From assembly GCF_014352935.1 (NCBI RefSeq), contig NZ_CP060694.1, positions 1,054,001-1,118,000 on the forward strand: DNA of 64,000 nucleotides, given 5' to 3'. The number at the start of each line of letters is the position of its first letter. Positions within the stretch are counted from its first letter, which is position 1. Origin of the DNA: Aliarcobacter cryaerophilus (GTDB lineage Bacteria > Campylobacterota > Campylobacteria > Campylobacterales > Arcobacteraceae). Position numbers and translations under genes: made by a program. Shown piece by piece: positions 45,154 to 56,101 of this stretch. The notes beneath the pieces are model-generated. The model saw nothing but the letters and a program-made list of their open reading frames with translations. It searched no databases and was not told the origin of the DNA.

Positions 45154-47004
45154 TTAAATCTTTTTTATATTAAAATTAGCACTTTTTATTTTATACTCTT
45201 GATTATCAAAAAATAGTTTAGAATTTTTTAAGTCTATATTTGTATCAAATTCTAATTTACTATTTTTACTGATATTCTCATCATAATAAATATCATATCC
45301 ATCTAAAAAAAGATCTATATTATCTTTAAAATTTAACCTTATTGAGTTATCACTAGAAGATATTTGTACGCTATCTTTATTGATATTTCCATAAAAATCT
45401 AAACTATTTATCTCTTTATTATCTTTTTTTATAGGAATAGTAAATCCACTAAAAAATCCATTGAAATCTATATTATCTTTATTTATAATTTTTAAAGATA
45501 TATTTCCACTATTTATACTATTTTGTTTTAAAATGTCTGAATAATTATATATCTTTGAAATATCATTTAGATTTATAGTTAAAAACTTATCGTATTTTAT
45601 AACTGTTTTTAAATCTTTTAGTTCAATATTTACATTTTTGCTAAAATCCATAAAAATATCACTATTTGCGTTTGTTATATTTAAAATTTTAGAATTTTTA
45701 CTATCTTTTACTAAAATCTTATTTATTTGTGAAGTTCCTTCTATTTTTAAACTATTTAAATCTAGTTTTAAATTTGCTTTTGCATCTACCATATCTTGAT
45801 AAATAAAACTAGCATCATTTATATACAACAAATCATTTTCTAAAATAACTTTTGCACCATTTGTTTCAAAATCAAAACCAGATATAGAAATGTTTGATTT
45901 TTCTGCTATAAAAACTCCATTATAACTCATAGGCTTATCTTCTGCATAAGGAAAAGACAAAAGTAACTTAGCTTGCGTTTCTCCATTTTTTTGCAAAACG
46001 GGAACAACAATTCCATAGGCTTCTAAAATACCTAAAATATCTTTATCTAAAGAGGTATTGGCTTCAATATTTACCAAAACCAAACCACTATTCTCATTTG
46101 CAATATCTTTTATTGTTACAAAACTATTTTTAAGCTCTTTTTCTTTGTATATAGCATCTACTAAATCAAAATGCAAAGTACTATTTTTGAAATTTACATT
46201 AACTTTGCTTGTATTTATCTCTTCTAGACTATTTTCAAATCTTATTTTTGCATTTTCAATAACTGCATCACCTTGGAGGCTTTTTTCAATTATCTCATTT
46301 TTATTTAAATCAAATTCACCATAAAACCAATTTAACTTAAAATCTCCAGTTACATTATCATACATCCAAGAGTTTGCAACTTCTGGTAAATCAAGATATT
46401 TTTTTAAGAAATGTAAGTTTTTAAAAAATTCACTTTTTATAAAAAAATTAACTCTATCTTTTGTGATATCAATATTTCCAGAAACTATTAAATCTTGATA
46501 ATAAATATCTCCAAAATACTTTAACTCTTCATCAAAATAGTCAATTTTAGCTTTTCCTTTAAATAAAATGTTGTAATCTTTTAAATATAAATTATTAATA
46601 TCTAACAAAACCTCTTTTGATAAAACATCTATTTTTGAATCAAGTAAAAAAAACTTATTTTCAACACTTAAAATATCTTTATTTAATACTATCTTAACTA
46701 TATTATCGTTGATTGATAATTTTTCTATATCAATACTTTGAAACCATTTTAATACAAATGGTAAAATATCTAAATTCTTTTTTATATCTTCAATTGAGCT
46801 GTTTGTCATAGTTTTTTCTGATTTATACTCTATGTTTTCAATATTTAAAATGAGTTTTTTATCCAATTTCATATAAAATTGCGAAATTTTAAAATTTAAT
46901 AACTGAAAAGAGCTGATTTTGATACCTGAAAATAGAAGAGAAAACATCACAAATAAGAGAGATAACGAGAGTAACAATACAAAAATTCTAATCTTTTTTA
47001 ACAC
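45154..47004 (-). CDS. N-terminal piece of AsmA-like (DUF3971-type) protein (broken gene)
   Basis: A 616-residue frame with an N-terminal membrane anchor (residues 5-28) and a long beta-rich periplasmic body of YhdP/AsmA type (DUF3971). Family members help move lipids to the outer membrane. It stops at 45154, but the sequence continues in the -1 frame into the following frame. GTG start at 47004 with AGGGA about 9 nt upstream. Its first 86 bp overlap the start of the divergent mltG. Confidence 0.78.
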   Translation of the reverse strand: MLKKIRIFVLLLSLSLLFVMFSLLFSGIKISSFQLLNFKISQFYMKLDKKLILNIENIEYKSEKTMTNSSIEDIKKNLDILPFVLKWFQSIDIEKLSINDNIVKIVLNKDILSVENKFFLLDSKIDVLSKEVLLDINNLYLKDYNILFKGKAKIDYFDEELKYFGDIYYQDLIVSGNIDITKDRVNFFIKSEFFKNLHFLKKYLDLPEVANSWMYDNVTGDFKLNWFYGEFDLNKNEIIEKSLQGDAVIENAKIRFENSLEEINTSKVNVNFKNSTLHFDLVDAIYKEKELKNSFVTIKDIANENSGLVLVNIEANTSLDKDILGILEAYGIVVPVLQKNGETQAKLLLSFPYAEDKPMSYNGVFIAEKSNISISGFDFETNGAKVILENDLLYINDASFIYQDMVDAKANLKLDLNSLKIEGTSQINKILVKDSKNSKILNITNANSDIFMDFSKNVNIELKDLKTVIKYDKFLTINLNDISKIYNYSDILKQNSINSGNISLKIINKDNIDFNGFFSGFTIPIKKDNKEINSLDFYGNINKDSVQISSSDNSIRLNFKDNIDLFLDGYDIYYDENISKNSKLEFDTNIDLKNSKLFFDNQEYKIKSANFNIKKI

Positions 47005-48046
47005 TTTATATCTATCCCTTATTTTTTGTATTGCTGTGCTTTACTATCTAAACTTACCAGTTGTTACAAATAAAATAATCTTTATTCCAAAAGGTAGTAC
47101 GAGCAGTATTGTAACACACTTAAACAAAAATGGCTATGAAATGAATATAATAGATGAGATTATTTTAAAATCTGGGGGCTTCATTCAAAGTGGTTGGATT
47201 GATGTTGAACAAACAAGACTTACAAAAATGGATTTTTTAATAAAACTTCTTACTTCAAAAGCTGCTTTAAAAACAATTACACTAATTCCAGGTGAAACTT
47301 CATACTTTTTTTTAAAAAAAATTGCAGAAGAATTTAATTTAGATGAAAATAAACTTCAAAAAATCTATGATGAGCATGCATATAAATTAGATGGAAATAT
47401 ATTAGCAGATAGCTACTCTTTGCCTGTTGGAATGAGCGAAGAGTATATTTTATTTTATCTATTTTCTCAAACAAATAAAAAATATGAAGAGTTCTCAAAA
47501 AAAATATTTGGTAAATATGATAAAGAAAAATGGTTTAGATACATATCTTTAGCTTCAGTTATACAAAAAGAGGCAGCAACAACAAACGAAATGCCTATTA
47601 TTGCAAGTGTTGTTCACAATAGATTAAAGAAAAATATGGCACTTCAAATGGATGGAACATTAAACTATGGAAAATATTCAAATAGTGTTGTGACAGCTGA
47701 TAGAATTAGAAATGATGAAACTTCATATAATACTTACAAAAACAAAGGTTTACCAAAAGATCCAGTTTGTGCAGTTAGTTTAGATGCAATAAAAGCTGCA
47801 ATTTTCCCTGTAAAAAGTAATTACCTATATTTTGTAAGAGATAACAAAACAGGTCTTCATAAGTTTTCAAATGATTATGAAACACATCAAGCAAATATTA
47901 ATGGGAATATTGGAGTAGCCAAAACTTATACAAAAGTTAATGATAAACCAAACGATATAGATAATGAAGCTATTGATATAATGAAAAATGATATTTCAAA
48001 TCAAAAAGCACCTTCAATAAAAGATTTGTTTAATAGTGTAAATTAA
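46919..48046 (+). CDS. mltG: Endolytic murein transglycosylase MltG
   Basis: A 375-residue inner-membrane lytic transglycosylase that cuts nascent glycan strands. A short cytoplasmic tail and a membrane segment (about residues 22-45) are followed by a LysM-like and a YceG-like catalytic domain with ASVIQKEAATTNEMPIIASVVHNRL (catalytic Glu in QKEA) and MDGTLNY. The start appears to be TTG at 46919; it overlaps the divergent AsmA-like gene by 86 bp on the opposite strand. No better start is visible downstream before the membrane segment. Confidence 0.88.
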   Translation: MIPENRRENITNKRDNESNNTKILIFFNTLYLSLIFCIAVLYYLNLPVVTNKIIFIPKGSTSSIVTHLNKNGYEMNIIDEIILKSGGFIQSGWIDVEQTRLTKMDFLIKLLTSKAALKTITLIPGETSYFFLKKIAEEFNLDENKLQKIYDEHAYKLDGNILADSYSLPVGMSEEYILFYLFSQTNKKYEEFSKKIFGKYDKEKWFRYISLASVIQKEAATTNEMPIIASVVHNRLKKNMALQMDGTLNYGKYSNSVVTADRIRNDETSYNTYKNKGLPKDPVCAVSLDAIKAAIFPVKSNYLYFVRDNKTGLHKFSNDYETHQANINGNIGVAKTYTKVNDKPNDIDNEAIDIMKNDISNQKAPSIKDLFNSVN

Positions 48047-48048
48047 GA

Positions 48049-48079
48049 TGTGAATATTTGAAACAATCAGATATTCACA
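48049..48079 (+). terminator. Stem-loop after mltG
   Basis: TGTGAATAT and ATATTCACA form a perfect 9-bp stem with a 13-nt loop starting 2 bp after the mltG stop. No strong T-tract follows on the plus strand. Confidence 0.45.
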
Positions 48080-48161
48080 CACAAAAATATAACTAAATTC
48101 AATATCTTTAAATATAAATCTAGTTACAATCTCGCCATATCAAATTTAAAATTTAGGATGA

Positions 48162-50357
<2,196 letters not shown>

Positions 50358-50359
50358 CT

Positions 50360-50387
50360 ACTAAAAAGAGGATTTCCTCTTTTTAGT
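50360..50387 (+). terminator. Rho-independent terminator after icd
   Basis: ACTAAAAAGAGGA-TT-TCCTCTTTTTAGT is a perfect 13-bp inverted repeat directly after the icd stop, with T's in the stem's second arm. Confidence 0.8.
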
Positions 50388-50450
50388 CTAAATTTAAAAT
50401 CTTTCTTATGAAAACTCTTAATTTGCTCTTCAAATTTAAAAAGGCTCGAT

Positions 50451-51389
50451 GTGAATAAAAAAACTGTTGGAATTATTGGTGTTGGAAATGTTGGTTCAAA
50501 CTTAGCTTTTTGCCTAGCTACAAGCAATCTTTGTAAATCTATTTTACTAAAAGATATTAGAGAAGAATTTACACAAGCTATGGCTTTAGATATATCTCAA
50601 GCAGCAAAATCTAAAAATAGCGCTACAAAAGTTAAAGCTTGTATAAATAATAGTGATTTTAAAAACTGTGATATTGTAGTAATCACAGCTGGAATTGCAA
50701 GAAAACCAAATATGAGTAGAGAAGATTTAATATTTACAAATAAAAAAATATTAGAATCTATTTTTGATGAAGTGTTAGAAAACAATAAAAATGCTATTTT
50801 TATTATAGTTTCAAATCCTTTAGATGCAATGGTTTATGTAGCATTAAATAAGTCAAAGTTACCTAGAAATAAAGTTTTTGGTATGGCTGGTGTTTTAGAT
50901 AGTGCAAGATTTAAACACTACATAGAAGAAAAATTAGATTTTGATTACACCAATATAGAAGCTATGGTTATAGGAGCACATTCAAATACAATGGTTCCTT
51001 TGATAAATCATGCAAAAGTTGATGGTAAAAAAGTCGTTGATATATTAAATTCTGAAGATATTGAAGATATTTTAGAAAATACTAAAAATGGTGGAGCTAG
51101 AATTGTTGATTTATTAAAAACAGGTTCAGCTTATTTTGCACCTGCTTACTCTTGTTTTCTTATTTGTAGGGCTATAATAGAAGATACTAAAGAGACTTTT
51201 CCAGCATCTGTTGTCCTTTTTGATGAATATGGTTATAATAATATTACTCTTGGAGTACCAACTATAATAGGTAAAAATGGTATTGAAGAGGTTATAGAGC
51301 TTGATTTGAGTGATGATGAAAAAGAAAATTTAAAATTATCTGCTCAAACTGTTGTAAGCAGTATTAATATTTTAAAGGATAATAAATGA
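50451..51389 (+). CDS. mdh: Malate dehydrogenase (LDH/MDH superfamily)
   Basis: A 312-residue NAD-dependent dehydrogenase. VGIIGVGNVGSNLAF is the NAD-binding loop, GIARKPNMSREDL the substrate-arginine region, VSNPLDAMVYVAL and VIGAHSNTMVPL (catalytic His) the active site. RK in the mobile loop supports malate rather than lactate. Start GTG with AAGG about 7 nt upstream. Its stop overlaps the ATG of the HMA-domain gene by 4 bp. Confidence 0.9.
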   Translation: MNKKTVGIIGVGNVGSNLAFCLATSNLCKSILLKDIREEFTQAMALDISQAAKSKNSATKVKACINNSDFKNCDIVVITAGIARKPNMSREDLIFTNKKILESIFDEVLENNKNAIFIIVSNPLDAMVYVALNKSKLPRNKVFGMAGVLDSARFKHYIEEKLDFDYTNIEAMVIGAHSNTMVPLINHAKVDGKKVVDILNSEDIEDILENTKNGGARIVDLLKTGSAYFAPAYSCFLICRAIIEDTKETFPASVVLFDEYGYNNITLGVPTIIGKNGIEEVIELDLSDDEKENLKLSAQTVVSSINILKDNK

Positions 51390-51676
51390 AACAAACATTT
51401 GAAGTACATAATGTAAAATGTGGTGGTTGTGCAAATACTTTAACAAAATCTTTGAAAGATGATTTTGGTAGTGTTGAAGTTGATTTATCTGTAAATCCAA
51501 GAAAAATAACATTAGATATTGAAGATAATAAAATTGAAGAGTTAAAACTTAAATTAAGAAGTTTAGGATATCCACTAACAAACGATGAGTTAAGTGGTTT
51601 TGAAAAGGCAACTACAACTGCAAAAAGTTTTGTATCTTGTGCAATCGGTAAAATTGATGTTGCATTAAATAAATAA
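51386..51676 (+). CDS. Heavy-metal-associated (HMA) domain protein
   Basis: A 96-residue protein with a ferredoxin-like HMA domain. The metal site is KCGGC (CxxC at about residues 12-15). Such proteins carry copper or other soft metals. The C-terminal extension (residues 70-96) has one more Cys. The ATGA overlap with mdh shows coupling. The metal and partner are unknown. Confidence 0.85.
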   Translation: MKQTFEVHNVKCGGCANTLTKSLKDDFGSVEVDLSVNPRKITLDIEDNKIEELKLKLRSLGYPLTNDELSGFEKATTTAKSFVSCAIGKIDVALNK

Positions 51677-51681
51677 AAAAA

Positions 51682-51723
51682 TTGACTAAAATCAATATAT
51701 TTTAATCTTAGATTTCATATAAT
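51682..51723 (+). promoter_or_regulatory. FNR/CRP-like box and promoter of cytochrome c553
   Basis: TTGACTAAAATCAA (51682-51695) is one mismatch from the FNR consensus TTGAT-N4-ATCAA. TATAAT lies at 51718-51723, so the box centre is about -42, the class II activator position. A CRP/FNR-family regulator of oxygen or nitrogen oxides is inferred. Confidence 0.5.
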
Positions 51724-51752
51724 ATTTTTATCTTATTTAAAAGGGAAATTAA

Positions 51753-52031
51753 ATGAAAAAAATAGTTTTAGCAACAACAATATTAGCGGCAACTTTTGCA
51801 TTTGCAAATCCTTATGCAAAATGTGTAGCATGTCATGGTGCAAATGGTGAAAAAGTGGCTTTAGGTAAATCTAAAATAATAAAAGATATGACAAAAGAAG
51901 ATTTTGTAGCATCTTTAAAAGGTTATCAAGATGGAACTTATGGTGGTGCTCAAAAAGCTCTAATGGTTGGTCAAGTTAAAGGTATGGATGAAGCAACTAT
52001 GAAACAGATTGCTGATTTAATAATTAAGTAA
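51753..52031 (+). CDS. Cytochrome c553-like haem c protein
   Basis: A 92-residue periplasmic cytochrome. A signal peptide (to about residue 19, TFAFA) precedes the haem motif CVACHG; a later Met (in QVKGMDEATM) would be the sixth ligand. It probably shuttles electrons to the terminal oxidase. A promoter with an FNR-like box and TATAAT lies upstream. Confidence 0.9.
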   Translation: MKKIVLATTILAATFAFANPYAKCVACHGANGEKVALGKSKIIKDMTKEDFVASLKGYQDGTYGGAQKALMVGQVKGMDEATMKQIADLIIK

Positions 52032-52040
52032 TCTTTTTAA

Positions 52041-52069
52041 TAAAGTAGCTAAAATATTTAGCTACTTTA
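52041..52069. terminator. Bidirectional terminator overlapping the stop of the following gene
   Basis: TAAAGTAGCTAAA-ATA-TTTAGCTACTTTA is a perfect 13-bp inverted repeat, T-rich after it. The stop codon of the convergent gene (52062-52064) lies inside the stem. Confidence 0.75.
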
Positions 52070-52451
52070 TACTCTTTTTTATATTCTCTAAGATTTTTAT
52101 AAGCTCATTTTTCTCATTTATAAGTTCACTTATCAAAATATCTTTTTTATCTTTAAAATTATTTATATTTTTTTGTTCTAAAATTTTTCCCAAATATATT
52201 TTAAACTTTGATTCATCTTCTAAATAATCAATACCTAAGCATTCTGCAATAATTTGTGGTTTATCATTACCTAATGTATTAGATAAAACTATTTTGTCTA
52301 TCTTTTTTAGGCTATAAAAAATATTATTATCTACAATTTTTGGCTCTAAAAACTCTTTTTTCCAATAATTAGTAGCTTCTTTTTCAATAGTCGTTATATT
52401 TTTTAATATAATATCTTCAAATAAAACTTTATTTATAGATAATTTAAGCAT
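52062..52451 (-). CDS. Hypothetical protein
   Basis: A 129-residue soluble protein with no signal peptide or membrane segment and no recognised family. Lys- and Ile-rich, with a C-terminal predicted helical part (LISELINEKNELIKILENI). It is flanked by convergent cytochrome c and divergent NlpC/P60 genes, with no operon partner. Function unknown. Confidence 0.65.
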   Translation of the reverse strand: MLKLSINKVLFEDIILKNITTIEKEATNYWKKEFLEPKIVDNNIFYSLKKIDKIVLSNTLGNDKPQIIAECLGIDYLEDESKFKIYLGKILEQKNINNFKDKKDILISELINEKNELIKILENIKKSIK

Positions 52452-52529
52452 TTATTCTTCCTAGAATCAAAGTGAAATGAATTTCAATTATAAAATGATA
52501 CAATCCCATAAAAAATTTAAGGGACAAAT

Positions 52530-53819
52530 ATGTTAAAAACTTTTAAATATTTTACTACTATTTTAGCAATATCTTTTTTACTTACAGCTTGTAGTCAAAA
52601 AGTAGTTGTAGAAAAACCAACAATTTTAGAAGTAAAACAAGATAAAATTGTAGAACTATCAAAACAAGCAAATGATAAATCATTCAATCAAGAAGAACAA
52701 ACAGATGAATATTTCTCTAAATATTTTAGACCTTGGAAACAATCAAAATTATCTTATAGTGAAATTGAGGCAAAATGGGGCTTTTCATATAAAAATAAAA
52801 AAGTATATTTAGAAAATCACAATCAAGCAACAAAAGAGTGGTTTGATAAAAAAATAGATAATGCAAATTTTGAAAACTACAATAAAGATATTAAAAAAGC
52901 AATTACGCTAAAAAATACAAATGTAAGAGTATTGCCAACAAACTCACCAATGTTTTATAACCCTAGTTTACCAGGAGAAGGTTTTCCATTTGATTACAAC
53001 CAAAATTCACTACTAAAAATAAATACTCCTTTGATAGTTTCTCACTTCTCAAAAGATAGAGCTTGGGCATTTGTTGAGTCACACTTTGTTGGTGGTTGGG
53101 TAGAGATAAATAACATTGCATTTGTAGATGATGATTTTATAAAAGATTTTACTACAAATGATTATTTTATAGCAACTAAAGAAAAATTTGCTATTTATGA
53201 CCCTATTTTTAGAGAGTATGTGAAAGTTGGTACAATTTTTCCTAAAAAAGATAATAATTTTATAGTTGCAAAAGAAGATGATAATTTAAATGCAAAAATA
53301 TCATATATTCAAATAGAAGAAGAGTTCATTGAAAAAATGCCATTATCTTATAATCACGAAAACCGTGCTAGAATTTTAAAGGAGTTTATGAATGAGCCTT
53401 ACGGTTGGGCAGGACTTTTAAACAATAGAGATTGTTCTAGTTTTACTCAAGACTATTTTAGTGTATTTGGAAAATATCTTCATAGAAACTCAAAAGCACA
53501 AACAACAAATGGAAAATATTTTGATATTTCACAACTAAATCTTGATGAAAAAAAAGAGTTTATAAGAAAAAATGGTATCCCTTTTTCTACTTTAGTATAT
53601 TTAAAAGGACATATCATGTTGTATATAGGTATTGAAAACAACGAACCTTTGGTTGTTCATAATGTTTGGAGTGTTAAATTAAAAGACAAAGAGGACAAAG
53701 AGTTTAGATATATAATAGGGAAAACAGCTATTACAACTCTAGAACCTGCAAAAGAGCAGGAAGGTTTTACACAAGATAGCAATATACTAAAAAAAGTTTT
53801 AGGAATAACTATTTTATAA
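52530..53819 (+). CDS. NlpC/P60 lipoprotein with SH3 domains (cell-wall peptidase)
   Basis: A 429-residue lipoprotein with lipobox LLTAC (Cys21). SH3-type and stabilising domains (VRVLPTNSPMFYN, then AWAFVESHFVGGWVEI) precede the NlpC/P60 domain, with catalytic Cys in GLLNNRDCSSFTQDYF and His in KGHIMLYIGI. Such enzymes cut peptide bonds in the murein stem. It is probably periplasmic and outer-membrane anchored. Confidence 0.9.
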   Translation: MLKTFKYFTTILAISFLLTACSQKVVVEKPTILEVKQDKIVELSKQANDKSFNQEEQTDEYFSKYFRPWKQSKLSYSEIEAKWGFSYKNKKVYLENHNQATKEWFDKKIDNANFENYNKDIKKAITLKNTNVRVLPTNSPMFYNPSLPGEGFPFDYNQNSLLKINTPLIVSHFSKDRAWAFVESHFVGGWVEINNIAFVDDDFIKDFTTNDYFIATKEKFAIYDPIFREYVKVGTIFPKKDNNFIVAKEDDNLNAKISYIQIEEEFIEKMPLSYNHENRARILKEFMNEPYGWAGLLNNRDCSSFTQDYFSVFGKYLHRNSKAQTTNGKYFDISQLNLDEKKEFIRKNGIPFSTLVYLKGHIMLYIGIENNEPLVVHNVWSVKLKDKEDKEFRYIIGKTAITTLEPAKEQEGFTQDSNILKKVLGITIL

Positions 53820-53820
53820 A

Positions 53821-54084
53821 CTATTTATTTTCTTCAAGTCTAATTAAAGGATTGAATAAAAGAGAATCTAAAACCTGATTCTTAAACTTCATATCCTCTA
53901 ATTGTTTGCTTAAAAATGTATTTTCTTCATTTAGAGATATATAATGAGAATAGAGTCTATTTATATCTTTGCTTGTATAATAAATATTATTGCTAACATA
54001 AATTTTTGGGATGTACATAAAGAGTGCTAAAAATAGCATAATAATAACAAATCTTAATGAATTTTTTTCATTTAATTTAAACAA
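53821..54084 (-). CDS. FtsL-like small membrane protein
   Basis: An 87-residue protein with one membrane segment (residues about 11-27) and a C-terminal coiled coil (about 38-75), the layout of FtsL. It overlaps rsmH (mraW) by 8 bp, the position ftsL holds in division-and-cell-wall clusters. Assignment rests on context and layout; sequence similarity to FtsL is weak by eye. Confidence 0.6.
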   Translation of the reverse strand: MFKLNEKNSLRFVIIMLFLALFMYIPKIYVSNNIYYTSKDINRLYSHYISLNEENTFLSKQLEDMKFKNQVLDSLLFNPLIRLEENK

Positions 54085-54982
54085 ATCTAAATACCCTCAA
54101 CTTTGCACTTCTACTTCTTGGATTTTGTTTTATCTCAAAATTTGTTGCAATTATAGGCTTTTTAGTAATAATTTTACCTAAAGCATGATTTTTCCCACAT
54201 TCACATCTAAAAGCATCCTTAGGACAAATACAATTTTCGCTCCATTTTTTGAAATAGTTTTTTACAACTCTATCTTCTAAAGAGTGAAAAGAGATTATTG
54301 CAACTATACAATCTTTTAGTTTTGCCTCTTCCATAGATTTAAATAATCTATCCAAAACACCTAACTCATCATTTACTTCAATTCTAATTGCTTGAAAAAT
54401 CAAAGTAGCTGGATGAATTTTTCCTTTTGGAAGTTTATTATAAAAAAACTCTGCGAGCTCTTTTGCACTATAAAATGGTCTATTTTGAACAATCAAAGAT
54501 GCAATTTTTTTATATTCTCTAATTTCACCATAATCTTTAAAAATATTTTCAAGTTCTACTTGAGAGTATGAATTTATAACAGTTGAAGCATCTAAACTCT
54601 GATTTTGATTCATTCTCATATCTAGATTTTCTGAATTAAAACTAAAACCTCTATCTAATTTATCAAGTTGCAAAGAAGATACTCCAATATCAGCCAAAAC
54701 ACCTCTTATTGGATAATTTTCAAATTTTTTAATAATATTTTCAAAATTTCCTTTGTTAAATTCGACTCTATTTTCAAAATCTTTTAATCTATTTTTACTA
54801 AAATTCAATGCCTCATCATCTTGATCATTACAGATTAATTTTACACTACTATTTTGATTTAATAATCCACTACTATGTCCTGCATATCCTGTAGTACAAT
54901 CAATAATATAACCTTTGTTTATATCTTTAAAACAATCCAAAACTTCATTATATAAAACAGGAATATGTGGTATATTTTGCAA
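54077..54982 (-). CDS. rsmH: 16S rRNA (cytosine1402-N4)-methyltransferase RsmH
   Basis: A 301-residue methyltransferase. HIPVLYNEVLDCF, DCTTGYAGHSSGLL, GVLADIGVSSLQLD and FNSENLDMRMNQNQSLDA are family motifs, and HPATLIFQAIRIEVN and ISFHSLEDRVVKNYF complete the set. It modifies C1402 of 16S rRNA. It is divergent from the aldolase-like gene. Confidence 0.95.
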   Translation of the reverse strand: MQNIPHIPVLYNEVLDCFKDINKGYIIDCTTGYAGHSSGLLNQNSSVKLICNDQDDEALNFSKNRLKDFENRVEFNKGNFENIIKKFENYPIRGVLADIGVSSLQLDKLDRGFSFNSENLDMRMNQNQSLDASTVINSYSQVELENIFKDYGEIREYKKIASLIVQNRPFYSAKELAEFFYNKLPKGKIHPATLIFQAIRIEVNDELGVLDRLFKSMEEAKLKDCIVAIISFHSLEDRVVKNYFKKWSENCICPKDAFRCECGKNHALGKIITKKPIIATNFEIKQNPRSRSAKLRVFRFV

Positions 54983-55038
54983 ATTTAACCTTTTATTAAA
55001 ATTGGTATATAATACCGAAAATATATTTAAGGCTTAAA

Positions 55039-55617
55039 ATGTTGAATCAAGATACAGTAAAATTATTATCAGAATTATCTCTATCGATGTTTACAAAAAA
55101 CTTTTTTGGAATTTTTCAAGGTGCAATCTCAGCCAAACTAGACCATGAACACTTTATGATAAATTCAAAAGATGCTGTTTTTGATAATTTAGATGATAAA
55201 TCTTTTTGTACTTTAAATATGAATAAACCAGACTATAGATGGAATATTGCTAGTTTAGATGCATATACTCATTCAGCTATTTATACAAATATCCACGAAG
55301 CAAAATATATAGCATTTGGTATGCCAATTTATACTACAGCTTATACTTTAGGACATGATAATATAATTTTTGAAGACTATTTTGGAAAAATACTTTTTGG
55401 AGAAGTTCCAATATATAATCCAGGTGATTTATCAACTTGGAAAGAGAGAAGTGCTTTAGAGATTACAAAATCTATAAAAAATACAGACCATAACTTACTT
55501 GTTATTAAAGGTATCGGTACTTATATTTACGATAGAGATATTCATGAACTTGTAAAAAAAATAGCAATTTTGGAAAATTCTTGCAGACTTTTAAGTATAA
55601 AAAGTACTTTTAGATGA
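55039..55617 (+). CDS. Class II aldolase/adducin-family protein
   Basis: A 192-residue protein resembling the class II aldolase/adducin N-terminal fold. FFGIFQGAISAKLD and HSAIYTNIHEAKYIAFGMPI fit the aldolase site, and LVIKGIGTYIYDRDIHELV the later part. Members may be aldolases or epimerases; activity is not known. It is divergent from rsmH. Confidence 0.8.
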   Translation: MLNQDTVKLLSELSLSMFTKNFFGIFQGAISAKLDHEHFMINSKDAVFDNLDDKSFCTLNMNKPDYRWNIASLDAYTHSAIYTNIHEAKYIAFGMPIYTTAYTLGHDNIIFEDYFGKILFGEVPIYNPGDLSTWKERSALEITKSIKNTDHNLLVIKGIGTYIYDRDIHELVKKIAILENSCRLLSIKSTFR

Positions 55618-55673
55618 TTTTTTATAAAATTTAATAAAAAATTGTAAAAATTTTAGGAAACTTAAAGTTTAAC

Positions 55674-55679
55674 TATAAT
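55674..55679 (+). promoter_or_regulatory. -10 hexamer of the HU gene
   Basis: TATAAT at 55674-55679, about 37 bp before the HU start codon. GAGGAG is the ribosome-binding site just before the ATG. No clear -35 is seen. Confidence 0.55.
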
Positions 55680-55715
55680 AAAGTTTTCGCAATTTATTTT
55701 ATACGAGGAGTTATT

Positions 55716-55991
55716 ATGAACAAAGCGGAATTTATTGATGCGGTTGCTGCAAAAGCTGGTTTATCTAAAAAAGATGCAAAAGGTGCTGTTGATGCAGTAT
55801 TAGATACTATTACTGAAGCTTTAGTTAAAAAAGATTCTGTAAGCTTTATTGGGTTTGGTACATTCTCAACAGCAGGTAGAGCAGCTAGAGAAGCTAGAGT
55901 TCCAGGAACTGATAAAACTGTAAAAGTTGCTGCTACAACAGTTGCTAAATTTAAAGTTGGTAAAGCTCTTAAAGAGGCTGTTGCTAAGTAA
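55716..55991 (+). CDS. hup: HU-family DNA-binding protein
   Basis: A 91-residue nucleoid protein. MNKAEFIDAVAAKAGLSKKDA and the DNA-arm region GFGTFSTAGRAAREARVPGT are classic HU. It bends and compacts DNA as a dimer. A strong GAGGAG ribosome-binding site and a strong terminator suggest a highly expressed single-gene transcript. Confidence 0.96.
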   Translation: MNKAEFIDAVAAKAGLSKKDAKGAVDAVLDTITEALVKKDSVSFIGFGTFSTAGRAAREARVPGTDKTVKVAATTVAKFKVGKALKEAVAK

Positions 55992-56008
55992 GTTTTGAAA
56001 CTTATTAA

Positions 56009-56050
56009 GAGAGTTTATTTTTATTTAAAATAAACTCTCCTTTCTTTTTT
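56009..56050 (+). terminator. Rho-independent terminator after HU
   Basis: GAGAGTTTATTTT and AAAATAAACTCTC form a perfect 13-bp stem with a 5-nt loop, followed by CTTTCTTTTTT. Confidence 0.85.
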
Positions 56051-56101
56051 TTATATTTAGAATTTACTTTATTTAATATTAAGACTTATTTTAAAATATG
56101 T

